From Rhizobium rhizogenes NBRC 13257 (GTDB taxonomy: Bacteria; Pseudomonadota; Alphaproteobacteria; Rhizobiales; Rhizobiaceae): a stretch of 64,000 bases of DNA. How positions within the stretch are numbered: the first letter of the stretch is position 1; each line of letters opens with the position of its first letter. The translations under genes and the position numbers were made by a program. Below, piece after piece: positions 1-9,263 of the stretch. The DNA is taken from positions 682,001 to 746,000 of the forward strand of contig NZ_BAYX01000001.1 in NCBI RefSeq assembly GCF_000696095.1. The letters are read 5' to 3'. Under the pieces are notes generated by a model. It did not search any database. It had not been told where the DNA came from and worked only from the letters and a program-made list of their open reading frames with translations.

Positions 1-67
1 TCAGAGGAGGGCGTGTTTCCTTCGCGGTTTGGCAACAAGCCGCTAAAACACTTTGAAAGGAAATGCG

Positions 68-685
68 ATGAGCAAGCGCGAATCGTCCAAGTATAAAATT
101 GACCGCCGTATGGGCGAAAATATCTGGGGTCGTCCGAAGTCCCCGGTTAACCGTCGCGAATACGGCCCGGGCCAGCACGGCCAGCGCCGCAAGGGCAAGC
201 TTTCGGACTTCGGTGTGCAGCTGCGCGCCAAGCAGAAGCTGAAGGGCTACTATGGCGATCTGCGCGAGAAGCAGTTCCGCGCCACCTTCGACGAAGCCAA
301 CCGCCGCAAGGGCGACACTTCGGAAAACCTGATCGGCCTGCTCGAATCGCGCCTCGACGCGATCGTCTACCGCGCCAAGTTCGTTCCGACCGTCTTCGCA
401 GCCCGTCAGTTCGTCAACCATGGCCACGTCACGGTTAACGGCGTTCGCGTCAACATCGGTTCCTACCGCTGCAAGGCTGGCGACGTTATCGAAGTTCGCG
501 AAAAGTCGAAGCAGCTCGTGATCGTTCTGGAATCGGTTTCGCTCGCAGAGCGTGACGTTCCGGACTACATCGAGGTTGACCACAACAAGATGGTTGCGAC
601 CTTCGCTCGCGTTCCGACCCTCGCTGACGTACCGTACGCAGTCGTCATGGAACCGCAGCTGGTCGTCGAATTCTATTCGCGTTAA
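68..685 (+). CDS. rpsD: 30S ribosomal protein S4
   Basis: S4 is a primary 16S rRNA-binding protein that nucleates assembly of the 30S body. The product is 205 aa, the usual length. A basic N-terminal part ([14 protein letters not shown]) is followed by the S4 RNA-binding fold at roughly residues 95-155, where [14 protein letters not shown] and [15 protein letters not shown] are recognisable. ATG 68 is chosen because it matches the family N terminus and has AAAGGA about 6 bases upstream; the in-frame TTG at 53 has no ribosome site. A rho-independent terminator follows at 713. Only 67 bases lie upstream, so the promoter is not visible. Confidence 0.98.
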   Translation: MSKRESSKYKIDRRMGENIWGRPKSPVNRREYGPGQHGQRRKGKLSDFGVQLRAKQKLKGYYGDLREKQFRATFDEANRRKGDTSENLIGLLESRLDAIVYRAKFVPTVFAARQFVNHGHVTVNGVRVNIGSYRCKAGDVIEVREKSKQLVIVLESVSLAERDVPDYIEVDHNKMVATFARVPTLADVPYAVVMEPQLVVEFYSR

Positions 686-712
686 TCAGCGGATATCTTT
701 CTTACGAATGGA

Positions 713-741
713 AAAGCCGCTCCTTCCGGGCGGCTTTTTTC
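713..741 (+). terminator. Rho-independent terminator after rpsD
   Basis: An 8-bp perfect stem (AAAGCCGC at 713-720, GCGGCTTT at 730-737) with a 9-base loop runs into a T tract. It ends only 16 bases before the glsA start, so glsA is probably reached by read-through or has a promoter inside rpsD. Confidence 0.85.
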
Positions 742-756
742 TTTCTGGAGATCATC

Positions 757-1686
757 ATGGCGGATTTGCAGGCAGTTCTCGACAGCATCCATGCTGAGCT
801 TTCGCCACGTCTCGGCGAGGGCAAAGTTGCGGACTATATTCCCGAGCTTGCCAAGGTCGATCCGAACCAGTTCGGCATGGCGATCGCAACGGTGGATGGT
901 AATATCCATAGCGTCGGCCATGCCGATGTGCCTTTCTCCATCCAGAGCATTTCCAAGGTTTTCATGCTGACGCTGGCGCTCGGCAAGGTGGGTGAGAGCC
1001 TGTGGAACAGGGTGGGCCGCGAGCCCTCCGGCACCGCGTTCAACTCCATCGTCCAGCTTGAGCGCGAAGAGGGGATTCCGCGCAATCCCTTCGTCAACGC
1101 CGGCGCGATCGCTGTCAGCGACGTCGTATTGTCGGGCCACGCGCCACGCGAGGCGATCGGCGAGCTTTTGCGCTTTGTGCGCTATGTCGCCGATGACGAG
1201 TCGATCACCATCGATGATAAGGTGGCGCGCTCCGAGACGCAGACCGGATTCCGTAATTTCGCGCTCGCCAATTTCATGCGCGCCTACGGGAATATCGACC
1301 ATCCCGTCGAACATGTGCTCGGCGTCTATTTCCATCAATGTGCCGTGTCGATGAGCTGCCAGCAGCTCGCCAAGGCTGGGCTTTATCTCGCGGCGCGCGG
1401 CACCAATCCGATCACCGGCCATTCCGTCGTTTCGCCGAAACGGGCGCGGCGTATCAATGCGCTGATGCTGACCTGCGGCCACTATGACGGTTCCGGGGAT
1501 TTCGCCTATCACGTCGGCTTGCCCGGCAAGAGCGGCGTTGGCGGTGGTATCTTGGCGGTGGCGCCGGGTATCGGCTCCATCGCGGTCTGGTCGCCGGGGC
1601 TGAATAAGGTCGGCAATTCGCAACTCGGCGCGGTGGCGCTGGAGATGCTTGCCGCGCGGACCGGATGGTCGGTCTTCGGCGATTGA
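757..1686 (+). CDS. glsA: glutaminase A
   Basis: Serine-dependent beta-lactamase-fold glutaminase that hydrolyses L-glutamine to glutamate and ammonia in the cytoplasm. At 309 aa it matches the short bacterial GlsA form (no STAS or ankyrin extension). The catalytic SxxK is visible as Ser64-Lys67 in SIQSISKVF, and the NPFVNAGAI and [11 protein letters not shown] signatures are intact. CTGGAG about 7 bases upstream of ATG 757 supports the start. It sits immediately behind the rpsD terminator. Confidence 0.95.
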   Translation: MADLQAVLDSIHAELSPRLGEGKVADYIPELAKVDPNQFGMAIATVDGNIHSVGHADVPFSIQSISKVFMLTLALGKVGESLWNRVGREPSGTAFNSIVQLEREEGIPRNPFVNAGAIAVSDVVLSGHAPREAIGELLRFVRYVADDESITIDDKVARSETQTGFRNFALANFMRAYGNIDHPVEHVLGVYFHQCAVSMSCQQLAKAGLYLAARGTNPITGHSVVSPKRARRINALMLTCGHYDGSGDFAYHVGLPGKSGVGGGILAVAPGIGSIAVWSPGLNKVGNSQLGAVALEMLAARTGWSVFGD

Positions 1687-1745
1687 TGCCGTGTCTTTGA
1701 CTGCGCTTTCTGCTATCAGCGTCGCAAGGCCTGAGGGATGATAAG

Positions 1746-2618
1746 ATGAATATCGCAACAACAGTGGCGGACGAGCTTGATATAGACGCGGAAGAAGGCG
1801 GCAATGCTGCCCATCCGCTGTTCGCCGATGCACCGCGTTCGGTCTCCTTCAACAAGCTGCGCAAGCGCCTGCTGCGTCAGGTGCGCCAGGCGCTGGACGA
1901 TTTCCAGATGCTGAAGGGCCAGAAGCGCTGGCTGGTCGGTGTGTCCGGCGGCAAGGATTCCTATGGGCTGCTGTCGATCCTGCTCGATCTCAAATGGCGC
2001 GGCTTGCTGCCGGTGGAGCTGATCGCCTGCAATCTCGATCAGGGCCAGCCGAATTTCCCGAAGCATGTCCTGCCCGAATATCTGACAAAGATCGGCGTCG
2101 AACACCGCATTGAATATCGCGACACCTATTCCATCGTGAAGGAAAAGGTGCCGGCGGGTGCGACCTATTGCTCGCTCTGTTCGCGCTTGCGTCGCGGCAA
2201 CCTCTATCGCATCGCCCGCGAAGAAGGGTGTGACGCGCTGGTACTTGGCCATCACCGCGAGGACATTCTCGAGACTTTCTTCATGAATTTCTTCCACGGC
2301 GGCCGATTGGCCTCGATGCCGGCGAAGCTCCTCAATGATGAGGGCGACCTGATGGTATTGCGCCCGCTCGCCTACGCCGCCGAGGACGATCTTGCCAAAT
2401 TCGCCGCCGCCATGCAGTTTCCGGTCATTCCCTGCGATCTCTGTGGCTCGCAGGACGGCCTGCAGCGCAATGCGATGAAAGACATGCTTGGTGATATCGA
2501 GCGTCGCATGCCCGGCCGCAAGGATACGATGCTGCGGGCTCTGGCGCATGTGAACCCGTCGCATCTGCTCGATCCGAAGCTTTTCGATTTTGCGGCGCTG
2601 ATGGCGCAAAAGCCCTAA
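1746..2618 (+). CDS. ttcA: tRNA 2-thiocytidine(32) synthetase TtcA
   Basis: TtcA thiolates cytidine 32 of tRNA using ATP and a [4Fe-4S] cluster. The 290-aa product has the PP-loop SGGKDS at residues 67-72, the C142-x2-C145 pair (CSLC) and the further Cys at 230/233 (CDLC), matching the three cluster ligands known in the E. coli enzyme. The N-terminal extension of about 35 residues is acidic and variable. The gene depends on Fe-S supply, which the SUF operon at 45-52 kb would provide. Confidence 0.95.
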   Translation: MNIATTVADELDIDAEEGGNAAHPLFADAPRSVSFNKLRKRLLRQVRQALDDFQMLKGQKRWLVGVSGGKDSYGLLSILLDLKWRGLLPVELIACNLDQGQPNFPKHVLPEYLTKIGVEHRIEYRDTYSIVKEKVPAGATYCSLCSRLRRGNLYRIAREEGCDALVLGHHREDILETFFMNFFHGGRLASMPAKLLNDEGDLMVLRPLAYAAEDDLAKFAAAMQFPVIPCDLCGSQDGLQRNAMKDMLGDIERRMPGRKDTMLRALAHVNPSHLLDPKLFDFAALMAQKP

Positions 2619-2711
2619 GTCGTCGCCTGCACTCGATTTAATTGGTTTTGCCACAAGGCTGTCATCGAATCGGGCATAAGGGGAGCCATCCTCTTTCTGC
2701 AGAGATCATCG

Positions 2712-3539
2712 ATGACCCTCTCCGATCCAGACTTCGACTATCTGATGGCGACCGTGGCCGAGGCTGCGGCGCTTGAAATTCTGCCGCGCTTCCGCAATCT
2801 TGGAGCAGGCGATATTTCCGAAAAAACCTCCGCCGTCGATCTGGTAACGGAAGCCGATCTGTTGACGGAGAAGCGCATCACGGCGGCACTGAAAGCACGC
2901 TTTCCCGGTGCGCTCGTGGTCGGGGAGGAAGCCTACGAGGCGGACAGATCCGTCGTGCCGGCATTGGCCCATGCGGATCTTGCCTTTGTCATCGATCCCG
3001 TCGACGGCACCTTCAATTTCGCCTCCGGCCTGCCGGTCTTCGGAACGATCCTCGCCGTCGTCGCCAAGGGCGAGACGATCGCCGGGATCATCCATGATTC
3101 TGTGCTCGGCGATACCGTTACCACTGTGAAAGGTGCCGGCACCTATTTGCGGCGGCGTAACGGGCAGGCAAGCCGGCTTGCAGTCGCCCCGGTCGTTCCA
3201 TTGAGCGATATGACCGGCCTGATCTCCTGGGGCCATATGGACGAGCCGGACCGGTCCCGCATCAGCGCCAATATGGCGAAGATACGCATGGGGTTTGCGT
3301 TGAACTGCTCGGCCTATGAATATTGGATGGTTGCCTCCGGCAGGATCCATTTCATCGGCCATTCGAAACTGATGCCCTGGGATCATCTGGCCGGCGTGCT
3401 CGCGCACCAGGAAGCCGGTGGCTTCACGGCGAAATTTGACGGCACGCCCTACCGGCCCGGCGAGACGACGGGTGGCATTATTTCGGCTCCGGATGAGGAA
3501 AGCTGGCGGATCATCCGCCGCGAGATCGTCGGCGCCTGA
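2712..3539 (+). CDS. inositol monophosphatase family protein (copy 1)
   Basis: Mg-dependent phosphatase of the IMPase/HisN/CysQ superfamily; 275 aa. Motif A is intact as IDPVDGTFNF near residue 95, and the second metal motif appears as PWDHLAGVL near residue 223. The exact substrate (inositol phosphate, histidinol phosphate or another small phosphate ester) cannot be read from the sequence. The start ATG 2712 follows GCAGAGATCATCG with a weak AGAG ribosome site. The paralogous gene begins 17 bases after its stop. Confidence 0.9.
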   Translation: MTLSDPDFDYLMATVAEAAALEILPRFRNLGAGDISEKTSAVDLVTEADLLTEKRITAALKARFPGALVVGEEAYEADRSVVPALAHADLAFVIDPVDGTFNFASGLPVFGTILAVVAKGETIAGIIHDSVLGDTVTTVKGAGTYLRRRNGQASRLAVAPVVPLSDMTGLISWGHMDEPDRSRISANMAKIRMGFALNCSAYEYWMVASGRIHFIGHSKLMPWDHLAGVLAHQEAGGFTAKFDGTPYRPGETTGGIISAPDEESWRIIRREIVGA

Positions 3540-3556
3540 CAGGAAAGGACTGCACC

Positions 3557-4381
3557 ATGACATCACATGTTGACGTGACGACCCTTGCCGATCTGCTGCG
3601 CCAGGCGGCAAAGGCGGAAATCCTGCCGCGCTTCCGTAGGCTCGGCAGCAACGATATCCGCGCCAAGAGCGAGGCGACCGATCTGGTGACGGAAGCGGAT
3701 GAACAGGCCGAGCGGATGATTAAGGTCGAGGTGGAGCGGTTGTGGCCCGAGGCGCTGTTTATCGGCGAGGAATCGGTCGCCGCCGATCCGGCGCTGCTGG
3801 ACAAGCTGCAGGCTGCGGATCTGGCCATCATCGTCGATCCGGTCGACGGCACATTCAATTTCGCCGCCGGCATTCCAGCATTCGGCGTTATGGCGTCGGT
3901 GGTTTCGAAAGGCGAGACCGTAGCGGGCATCATCTTCGACCCGATGGGCGATGATTGGGTGCTGGCGGAAAAGGGCAGCGGTGCCTGGCTGCGCCGGCCG
4001 GATGGCGAGGCGCAGCGCCTCTCCGTAGCAAAGCCAGTTGCCCTGGAGGAGATGGTCGGCATGGCCTCCACCGGTTATCTGCCGCCGGGCAAACGTGCCG
4101 AAATCCTGGGCAACCTCGCCAAGGTGCGGTTTATCACCAACTATCGCTGTGCGGCCCATGAATACCGCACCTTTGCCGGCGGGCATGTCCACTATCTCAT
4201 GTACAATAAGCTCATGCCCTGGGATCACCTCGCTGGCGCGCTGATCTCCGAGGAAGCGGGCGCCTATGTCAGGCGCTTCGACGGTTCGCCCTATCTCCCG
4301 CATCATCTTGATGGCGGGTTGTTGGTTGCTGTGGACAAGCCGTCATGGGACCTGCTGCGGCAAGAGGTCTTCACCGTCTGA
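3557..4381 (+). CDS. inositol monophosphatase family protein (copy 2)
   Basis: Tandem paralogue of the preceding gene, 274 aa, sharing about half of its residues by eye (both have ILPRFR, TDLVTEAD or VDLVTEAD, DPVDGTFNFA, LMPWDHLAG). Both metal-binding motifs are present, so it should be catalytically competent. AGGAAAGG about 8 bases upstream of ATG 3557 is a good ribosome site. The 17-base spacing suggests co-transcription with copy 1. Substrate unknown; one of the pair could serve as a histidinol-phosphatase. Confidence 0.9.
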   Translation: MTSHVDVTTLADLLRQAAKAEILPRFRRLGSNDIRAKSEATDLVTEADEQAERMIKVEVERLWPEALFIGEESVAADPALLDKLQAADLAIIVDPVDGTFNFAAGIPAFGVMASVVSKGETVAGIIFDPMGDDWVLAEKGSGAWLRRPDGEAQRLSVAKPVALEEMVGMASTGYLPPGKRAEILGNLAKVRFITNYRCAAHEYRTFAGGHVHYLMYNKLMPWDHLAGALISEEAGAYVRRFDGSPYLPHHLDGGLLVAVDKPSWDLLRQEVFTV

Positions 4382-4474
4382 GATGGTGCCTCTTGGAAAG
4401 TCGTGGGCGCAGCGTTATCTTCACCCGCGACAGGCAACCGTCTTCTGGCGGAGTTTGCCGCTGGGATGAGGCCG

Positions 4475-5395
4475 ATGTCCGAGACGAGCCGCAAGCTGAC
4501 CACTATCTTCTGTGCCGACGTGCAGGATTATTCCCGCATGATGCGAAACGACGAGGAAGGCACGCTCGCAACGCTCAAACGATATCGCGATGCGATGGCG
4601 CGCCTCATCGAAGCGCATGGTGGTCGTGTCGTCAACACTTGGGGGGATGGGGTATTCGCCGAATTCCCCAGTGTCGTCGAGGCATTGCGCGCGGCGGTTG
4701 ATGTCCAGAATGAACTCGCTGGCTACAATGCGAAAAGCGATCCGGATACGCAGATGCTGTTTCGCATCGGGCTCAATCTCGGCGACGTGATTGCCGAAGG
4801 CAACGATCTTTATGGTGATGGCGTCAACATTGCCGCCCGCCTTCAGGCCTGCGCGGCGGCTGGCGGCATCGTGATTTCCAACACGGTCTATGATCAGGTT
4901 CGCAACAAGGTTGCTGTCGGCTTCGATTTTCTTGGCCAGCTGGAGGTCAAGAACATCGACGGCGGCGTGGCGAGCTATGCTGTGCGGATCGGCGCGCCGC
5001 AGGCGGCCAGTGCCTCGCCGGACCCTCGCAGCATTCGTGAAGAGGTTCGGGCTCCAGCGGCGGCGAACGCCGGACCTGCTGCGGGATTCGCCCAGGTTTA
5101 CGGTACGCTGGCGGTGGCTGCGATTGCCGTGCTGGCGGTCAACGCATTCACCTGGCATGGCGATTTTTGGGCAAGATGGCCCTTGCTCGGTCTTGCCTTC
5201 GCCGCAGGCCTACGATGGGCACGAACGAACAGGCAGATAGATTCTCAGCTTGCCACTTTCGCCGTGATCGGTGTCGGTCTCATCGGCATCAACCTTCTGT
5301 CCTGGCATGGAACGCCGTGGGCAATATGGCCACTGCTGGGCTTGGCCATCGTTGCCGCTATGCGCTGGGTCAGGCGTCCGCGTGGCGACATTTGA
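4475..5395 (+). CDS. class III adenylate/guanylate cyclase with C-terminal membrane repeats
   Basis: 306 aa. The N-terminal catalytic domain (about residues 5-170) shows FCADVQDYSRMM with the first metal Asp and NTWGDGVFAEF with the second, so it should form cAMP or cGMP as a dimer. The C-terminal 100 residues carry two similar hydrophobic units, each with a WHG motif followed by WPLLGLA and RW, resembling duplicated 2TM domains; this part probably anchors or senses. ATG 4475 is preferred because GATGAGG lies 4 bases upstream and family members begin near MSETSRKLTTIF; ATG 4466 and an upstream start at 4403 are also in frame. Confidence 0.88.
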   Translation: MSETSRKLTTIFCADVQDYSRMMRNDEEGTLATLKRYRDAMARLIEAHGGRVVNTWGDGVFAEFPSVVEALRAAVDVQNELAGYNAKSDPDTQMLFRIGLNLGDVIAEGNDLYGDGVNIAARLQACAAAGGIVISNTVYDQVRNKVAVGFDFLGQLEVKNIDGGVASYAVRIGAPQAASASPDPRSIREEVRAPAAANAGPAAGFAQVYGTLAVAAIAVLAVNAFTWHGDFWARWPLLGLAFAAGLRWARTNRQIDSQLATFAVIGVGLIGINLLSWHGTPWAIWPLLGLAIVAAMRWVRRPRGDI

Positions 5396-5421
5396 TTAGC
5401 TGCCGCACCGGAGATCCCTGA

Positions 5422-6702
5422 TCAGACGTGACCCATGCCGGGCTCCAGCTTCGGGCTGTCGCCGGGATGGGTGAACAGCTTGCCTCTTTCCGCCCAAAGC
5501 GTCGCAAGGATCGATAGCGCACCGAAAATGGTGAAGCCGGCGATTAACGGCTGGGGCGTGCCGTTGAACATTTGACCGACAATGCCGCCAAGAATCACGC
5601 CGCCGGTGGTGGAGACCGAGCTGGTTATGGAGGCAGCGGTTCCCGCCAAGTGTCCCATCGGCTCGAGGCTGATGGCCATGATATTGGTGGTGATGACCGC
5701 AAACATCATCAGCATCACCGAGATCAGAACATAGGTGAACACGAAACTCGGCATGCCGGCCATTCCGACGACATAGCCGAAGGCTCCAAGCAATGTGAAG
5801 ATGATCATGGCGGCATGGGAGATGCGCCGCATACCGAAGCTGCGAACGAAATAGCCATTGGCGAACTGCGCGACCGCTGTGCCCGCCGCTGTCGCTGCGA
5901 AGGCGATCGGAAACCACTCGCCGAGGCCATAGACCTCGCCGAACACCTGCTGAACCGAGACGATATAGGCGCAGATAACGGCGGTATAGAGCGTCAGGCC
6001 GATCATGTAGCCGCAGGTGATGCGGTTGGTCAGCACCGTCTTGAAGCCGGATATGACCGAACTGACGGAGAGTGGCAGTCGCTCATCGTCCGGCAGCGTC
6101 TCCTTCATCCGGAAGAATGCGATAAGAAGGAGAATGGCGCTGGTGATGCCGAGCGCGATAAAGATCCATTGCCAGTTCGAATAGGCGACGATCAACTGAC
6201 CGACGGCAGGCGCGACCATCGGCATGATCATGAAAACGATGGTGACGTAGGACATGACCTGCGCCATTTCGCGGCCGCCGAAGCAATCGCGCACGATCGC
6301 CAGCGTGGTGATCCGCACGGCTGCGGCGCCAACGCCCTGGGTGAAGCGCAGCACCAGTAGCATGGTCAGGCTACCGCTCCAGGCGGCGGCAAACAACGCG
6401 ACCGTATAGAAAGCGAGGCCGCCGAGCAGAATATTGCGCCGGCCATAGGCGTCGGCCAGGCTGCCGAAAAATAGCTGGCAGATGCCGAAGCCGAGAAAAT
6501 AGACGGCAATGACCATCTGTGTGTCGTTGGGATTGGCGACTGCCAGCGACTGGCCGATATTCGGCAGGGCCGGCAGCATGCTGTCGATGCCGAGTGAAAT
6601 GCTCGCCGTCATCAGTGCGATGATGATGACGAATTCGACGATGCCGAGGCCGATACGTGCGGAGCCGGTGGGCTCCGCTGATTTTGCTTGGGGCGAGATC
6701 AT
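5422..6702 (-). CDS. MFS multidrug exporter, Bcr/CflA type (copy 1)
   Basis: 12-TM major facilitator, 426 aa, of the drug:H+ antiporter-1 Bcr/CflA group. The loop 2-3 signature DAYGRRNILLGGLA and the DSMLPALP segment of TM1 are visible. Start ATG 6702 (MISPQAKSA) is chosen because the residues before it are polar and non-conserved, although the frame stays open to 6789. It lies 13 bases downstream of a paralogue on the same strand, implying an operon. The transported compound is unknown. Confidence 0.9.
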   Translation of the reverse strand: MISPQAKSAEPTGSARIGLGIVEFVIIIALMTASISLGIDSMLPALPNIGQSLAVANPNDTQMVIAVYFLGFGICQLFFGSLADAYGRRNILLGGLAFYTVALFAAAWSGSLTMLLVLRFTQGVGAAAVRITTLAIVRDCFGGREMAQVMSYVTIVFMIMPMVAPAVGQLIVAYSNWQWIFIALGITSAILLLIAFFRMKETLPDDERLPLSVSSVISGFKTVLTNRITCGYMIGLTLYTAVICAYIVSVQQVFGEVYGLGEWFPIAFAATAAGTAVAQFANGYFVRSFGMRRISHAAMIIFTLLGAFGYVVGMAGMPSFVFTYVLISVMLMMFAVITTNIMAISLEPMGHLAGTAASITSSVSTTGGVILGGIVGQMFNGTPQPLIAGFTIFGALSILATLWAERGKLFTHPGDSPKLEPGMGHV

Positions 6703-6715
6703 GTAAAAATGCCTG

Positions 6716-7990
6716 TCAATGAAGGGCGAGGGATTGATCGGCCGGCGGTGGCGCATTGTGTGGCTGGAAGAGGCGTCCCTTCTCGGCAATCAGCACGAAG
6801 ACGATGCCGATCAGTGAAACGGTGAAGTAGCCGACGACCATTGGCGTTGCCGTGCCGTTGAAATACTGGCCAATGCCGGCACCAATCGATGCGCCGCCGA
6901 CCGTGCTCATGAAACCGAGTACGGAGGAGGCGGTGCCTGCGACATGGCCGAGCGGCTCCATCGCCAGCGAATTGAAATTCGAGCCGATCAGGCCGAACTG
7001 GAACATCGCCAGCGCGAAAAAGACCATGAACAGTGGGAAGGGCATCGGCGCGGGGCCGTAAAGCTGCACTATCAACCAGATGAAGGTGACGAGGCAGAAG
7101 CCGAAGAGTGCCCCATGCGACAGCCGCCGCATGCCGAAGCGGCCGACGAGCTGCGAATTGATGAAGGACGACAGGGCCATGAACACCGCCACGCCGCCAA
7201 AGGCGACGGGTGTGTAGACGCCCAGTCCATAAATGCCGCTATAGATCTGCTGTGCCGAATTGATGAAGCCGAACAGCGCGCCGAACAGGAAGGTGCTGGC
7301 GAGCGTATAGCACAGCGCGACACGGTTCGTGAGAACCATGCGGAAGCCAGCAGCGACGGACTTTACGGTCAGGGGCCGGACATTCTCTGGCTTCAGTGTT
7401 TCCGGCAGGCGGAAATACATCCAGATGCCAACGAGGGTCGCCATGGTGGCGATGAAGACGAAGATCATGTGCCAGGTGCTCACCAGCATGATGATCTGGC
7501 CGCTTCCCGGCGCAATGACTGGAACGATCATGAAGACCATCATGATCAGCGACATGACCTCGGCCATCTGGCGGCCGCCGAAGATGTCGCGGACAATGGA
7601 AATGGTGATGACGCGCGTTGCCGCCGAGCCCAGGCCCTGGATGAAGCGGAGGGCAAGCAGGCCGGCAAAGGACGGGATGAGTGCGATGCCGAAAGCGGAG
7701 ACGATGAAGACGATAAGGCCGATCAACAGCGGCAGGCGGCGGCCGAATCGGTCCGACAAGGGGCCATAGAAAAGCTGCGCCGAACCGAAACCGATCAGAT
7801 AGGCGGTCACCACATATTGACGGTGGTTCTCGTTTTCGACGCCGAGTGAGGAGCCGATCTGCTGAAGGGCGGGAAGCATGATGTCGATCGCCAGCGAGTT
7901 GATCGCCATCAGAAAAGCCGCAAGCGCTATAAACTCGCGTTTGCCCATGGGCAATTGCCAATGGGACATGGCTGGGGATGGGTTCGTCAC
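6716..7990 (-). CDS. MFS multidrug exporter, Bcr/CflA type (copy 2)
   Basis: 424 aa, 12 predicted TM segments. It shares DIMLPALQQIG, GPLSDRFGRRLPLL and FGGRQMAEVMS with the neighbouring copy, so the two arose by tandem duplication. It is the first gene of the pair. Starts at ATG 7990 (MTNPSP); the internal ATG 7969 (MSHWQL) is also possible. No adjacent TetR/MarR-type regulator is present, so control is not evident. Confidence 0.9.
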   Translation of the reverse strand: MTNPSPAMSHWQLPMGKREFIALAAFLMAINSLAIDIMLPALQQIGSSLGVENENHRQYVVTAYLIGFGSAQLFYGPLSDRFGRRLPLLIGLIVFIVSAFGIALIPSFAGLLALRFIQGLGSAATRVITISIVRDIFGGRQMAEVMSLIMMVFMIVPVIAPGSGQIIMLVSTWHMIFVFIATMATLVGIWMYFRLPETLKPENVRPLTVKSVAAGFRMVLTNRVALCYTLASTFLFGALFGFINSAQQIYSGIYGLGVYTPVAFGGVAVFMALSSFINSQLVGRFGMRRLSHGALFGFCLVTFIWLIVQLYGPAPMPFPLFMVFFALAMFQFGLIGSNFNSLAMEPLGHVAGTASSVLGFMSTVGGASIGAGIGQYFNGTATPMVVGYFTVSLIGIVFVLIAEKGRLFQPHNAPPPADQSLALH

Positions 7991-8013
7991 GGTTTTATTC
8001 CCATAAACATATC

Positions 8014-8039
8014 AAGGCGCTACCCGGCGGCAGCGCCTT
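8014..8039 (-). terminator. inverted repeat, possible grxD terminator
   Basis: An 8-bp perfect stem (AAGGCGCT/AGCGCCTT) with a 10-base loop lies 50 bases beyond the grxD stop and just upstream of the exporter pair. There is no clear U tract on the minus strand, so intrinsic termination would be weak. Confidence 0.45.
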
Positions 8040-8088
8040 ATCAATCGAATTGGACTATGGAAACCGGACGAGAGTGCCCGGTGACCGG

Positions 8089-8424
8089 TCAGGCGGCGCC
8101 GCGAACGCTGATGCCGTGTTCCTGAAGATGCTGCTGCAACTCGCCCGCCTGGAACATTTCGCGCACGATGTCACAGCCGCCGATGAACTCGCCCTTCACG
8201 TAGAGCTGAGGAATCGTGGGCCAATTGGAATAGTCCTTGATGCCCTGGCGAATTTCCGCGTCAGCCAGAACGTTGACACTCTTATAGTCCACGCCGATGT
8301 AGTCGAGGATCTGGACCACCTGGCCCGAGAAACCACATTGCGGGAACTGTGGGGTGCCCTTCATGAAGAGAACGACATCGTTGGTCTTCACTTCATTTTC
8401 GATGAATTCGTTGATGCCGCTCAT
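8089..8424 (-). CDS. grxD: monothiol CGFS glutaredoxin (Grx4/GrxD)
   Basis: 111 aa. CGFS-type glutaredoxins bind a [2Fe-2S] cluster with glutathione and, with BolA partners, carry clusters or signal iron status rather than reduce disulfides. The cluster Cys is Cys30 in PQCGFSGQ, and the glutathione-binding WPTIPQLYV and GGCDIVREM motifs are intact. Starts at ATG 8424 (MSGINEF). bolA lies on the same strand about 2 kb upstream but is separated by two plus-strand genes. Confidence 0.97.
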   Translation of the reverse strand: MSGINEFIENEVKTNDVVLFMKGTPQFPQCGFSGQVVQILDYIGVDYKSVNVLADAEIRQGIKDYSNWPTIPQLYVKGEFIGGCDIVREMFQAGELQQHLQEHGISVRGAA

Positions 8425-8801
8425 ATTCCAGTCCTTTCACATGCGGGGTCAAGGTCCGCAGCTCCAAATCTTTTCCTTAAATAGCAAGGAGAAGGTTCGA
8501 TTTCCAGCCGCAATAACGTGCCCGAATGTTTTTCATCGCATGAATGGGCTTTCGCGCAACATTGGTCCCGAATGATGGCGCCGCGTTGGAATTATCACCT
8601 TTTTTTGAACAGTGCGTTTTGAAATCGCTTCTTCAACTCGGAAACCGAACAACACATATAGAAAGAAGCAAGGGACGCTTAATATTACGCTGCTGGGTTT
8701 TTTAGATTCGGTGGCGAGAGAGTTTTTGAGGCGCGTCTGTAGGGGCGTGCATGACGGGTACCTGTCCCCTTGCGAGCATTGCATTTTAGGGAGTGGGTAT
8801 C
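8425..8801. other. 377-base gene-free region
   Basis: Divergent promoter region between grxD (minus) and the small membrane-protein gene (plus). It is AT-richer than its surroundings, especially 8590-8710, as expected for promoters. AGGGG (about 8741) and CCCCT (about 8770) could pair as a long-loop hairpin in the plus-strand leader. I see no convincing small gene or RNA. Confidence 0.6.
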
Positions 8802-9110
8802 ATGAGCCATCATCACTATTCTGACGGCCAGGTCGGCGAGGAACGCGATTTTTACGGTTCCAGCGAGACGAGCGACGGCGAGCGGGAATATTATGAGCAT
8901 GTCCGAACCCCCAAGGCATCGATACTGAATAGTGCTGTCACGGTCAGCGCCATCGTTCTTATGCTCAGTATTGCCTTTGGTTACCGTGCGACGACCACGA
9001 CAGCGGCGCCGCAGGTTCAGCCGCAGCCCCAGGCGATCCATAGGATCATGACCGCGCCGCCGGCCGATCCCTGCGCCGATTACTCGCCCTATTCAGGCCG
9101 GGAGTGCTGA
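8802..9110 (+). CDS. small single-pass membrane protein, function unknown
   Basis: 102 aa, not recognised. A polar, His/Glu/Asp-rich N-terminal 45 residues (MSHHHYSDGQ) precede one hydrophobic segment at about residues 48-66, then a Pro/Gln-rich tail ending in CADYSPYSGREC with two Cys that could form a disulfide outside the membrane. ATG 8802 has GGGAG 8 bases upstream; the in-frame GTG at 8793 overlaps that site and is less likely. Orientation N-in/C-out is inferred only. Confidence 0.75.
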   Translation: MSHHHYSDGQVGEERDFYGSSETSDGEREYYEHVRTPKASILNSAVTVSAIVLMLSIAFGYRATTTTAAPQVQPQPQAIHRIMTAPPADPCADYSPYSGREC

Positions 9111-9263
9111 CGTAGCTGACGTAGAGGCTTCCTTAATCATGCCGTGAGAACTTCTTCGCCAGTTTTCATCGCGGTCTGCCATGAAAAAGCCGGCTGGTCA
9201 TGATGTTGGCGGTCTCTGATATTGATGCGATGCCGTCCGTGCGCCCGGGGAACCAAGTACATT

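Noticed and set aside
682..1833. 383-codon open frame opposite glsA
   Set aside because: Antisense to an intact glutaminase with catalytic motifs; Arg/His-rich shadow composition.
8741..8774. possible small RNA or hairpin before the small membrane gene
   Set aside because: Pairing is only AGGGG/CCCCT with a very long loop; not enough to claim.
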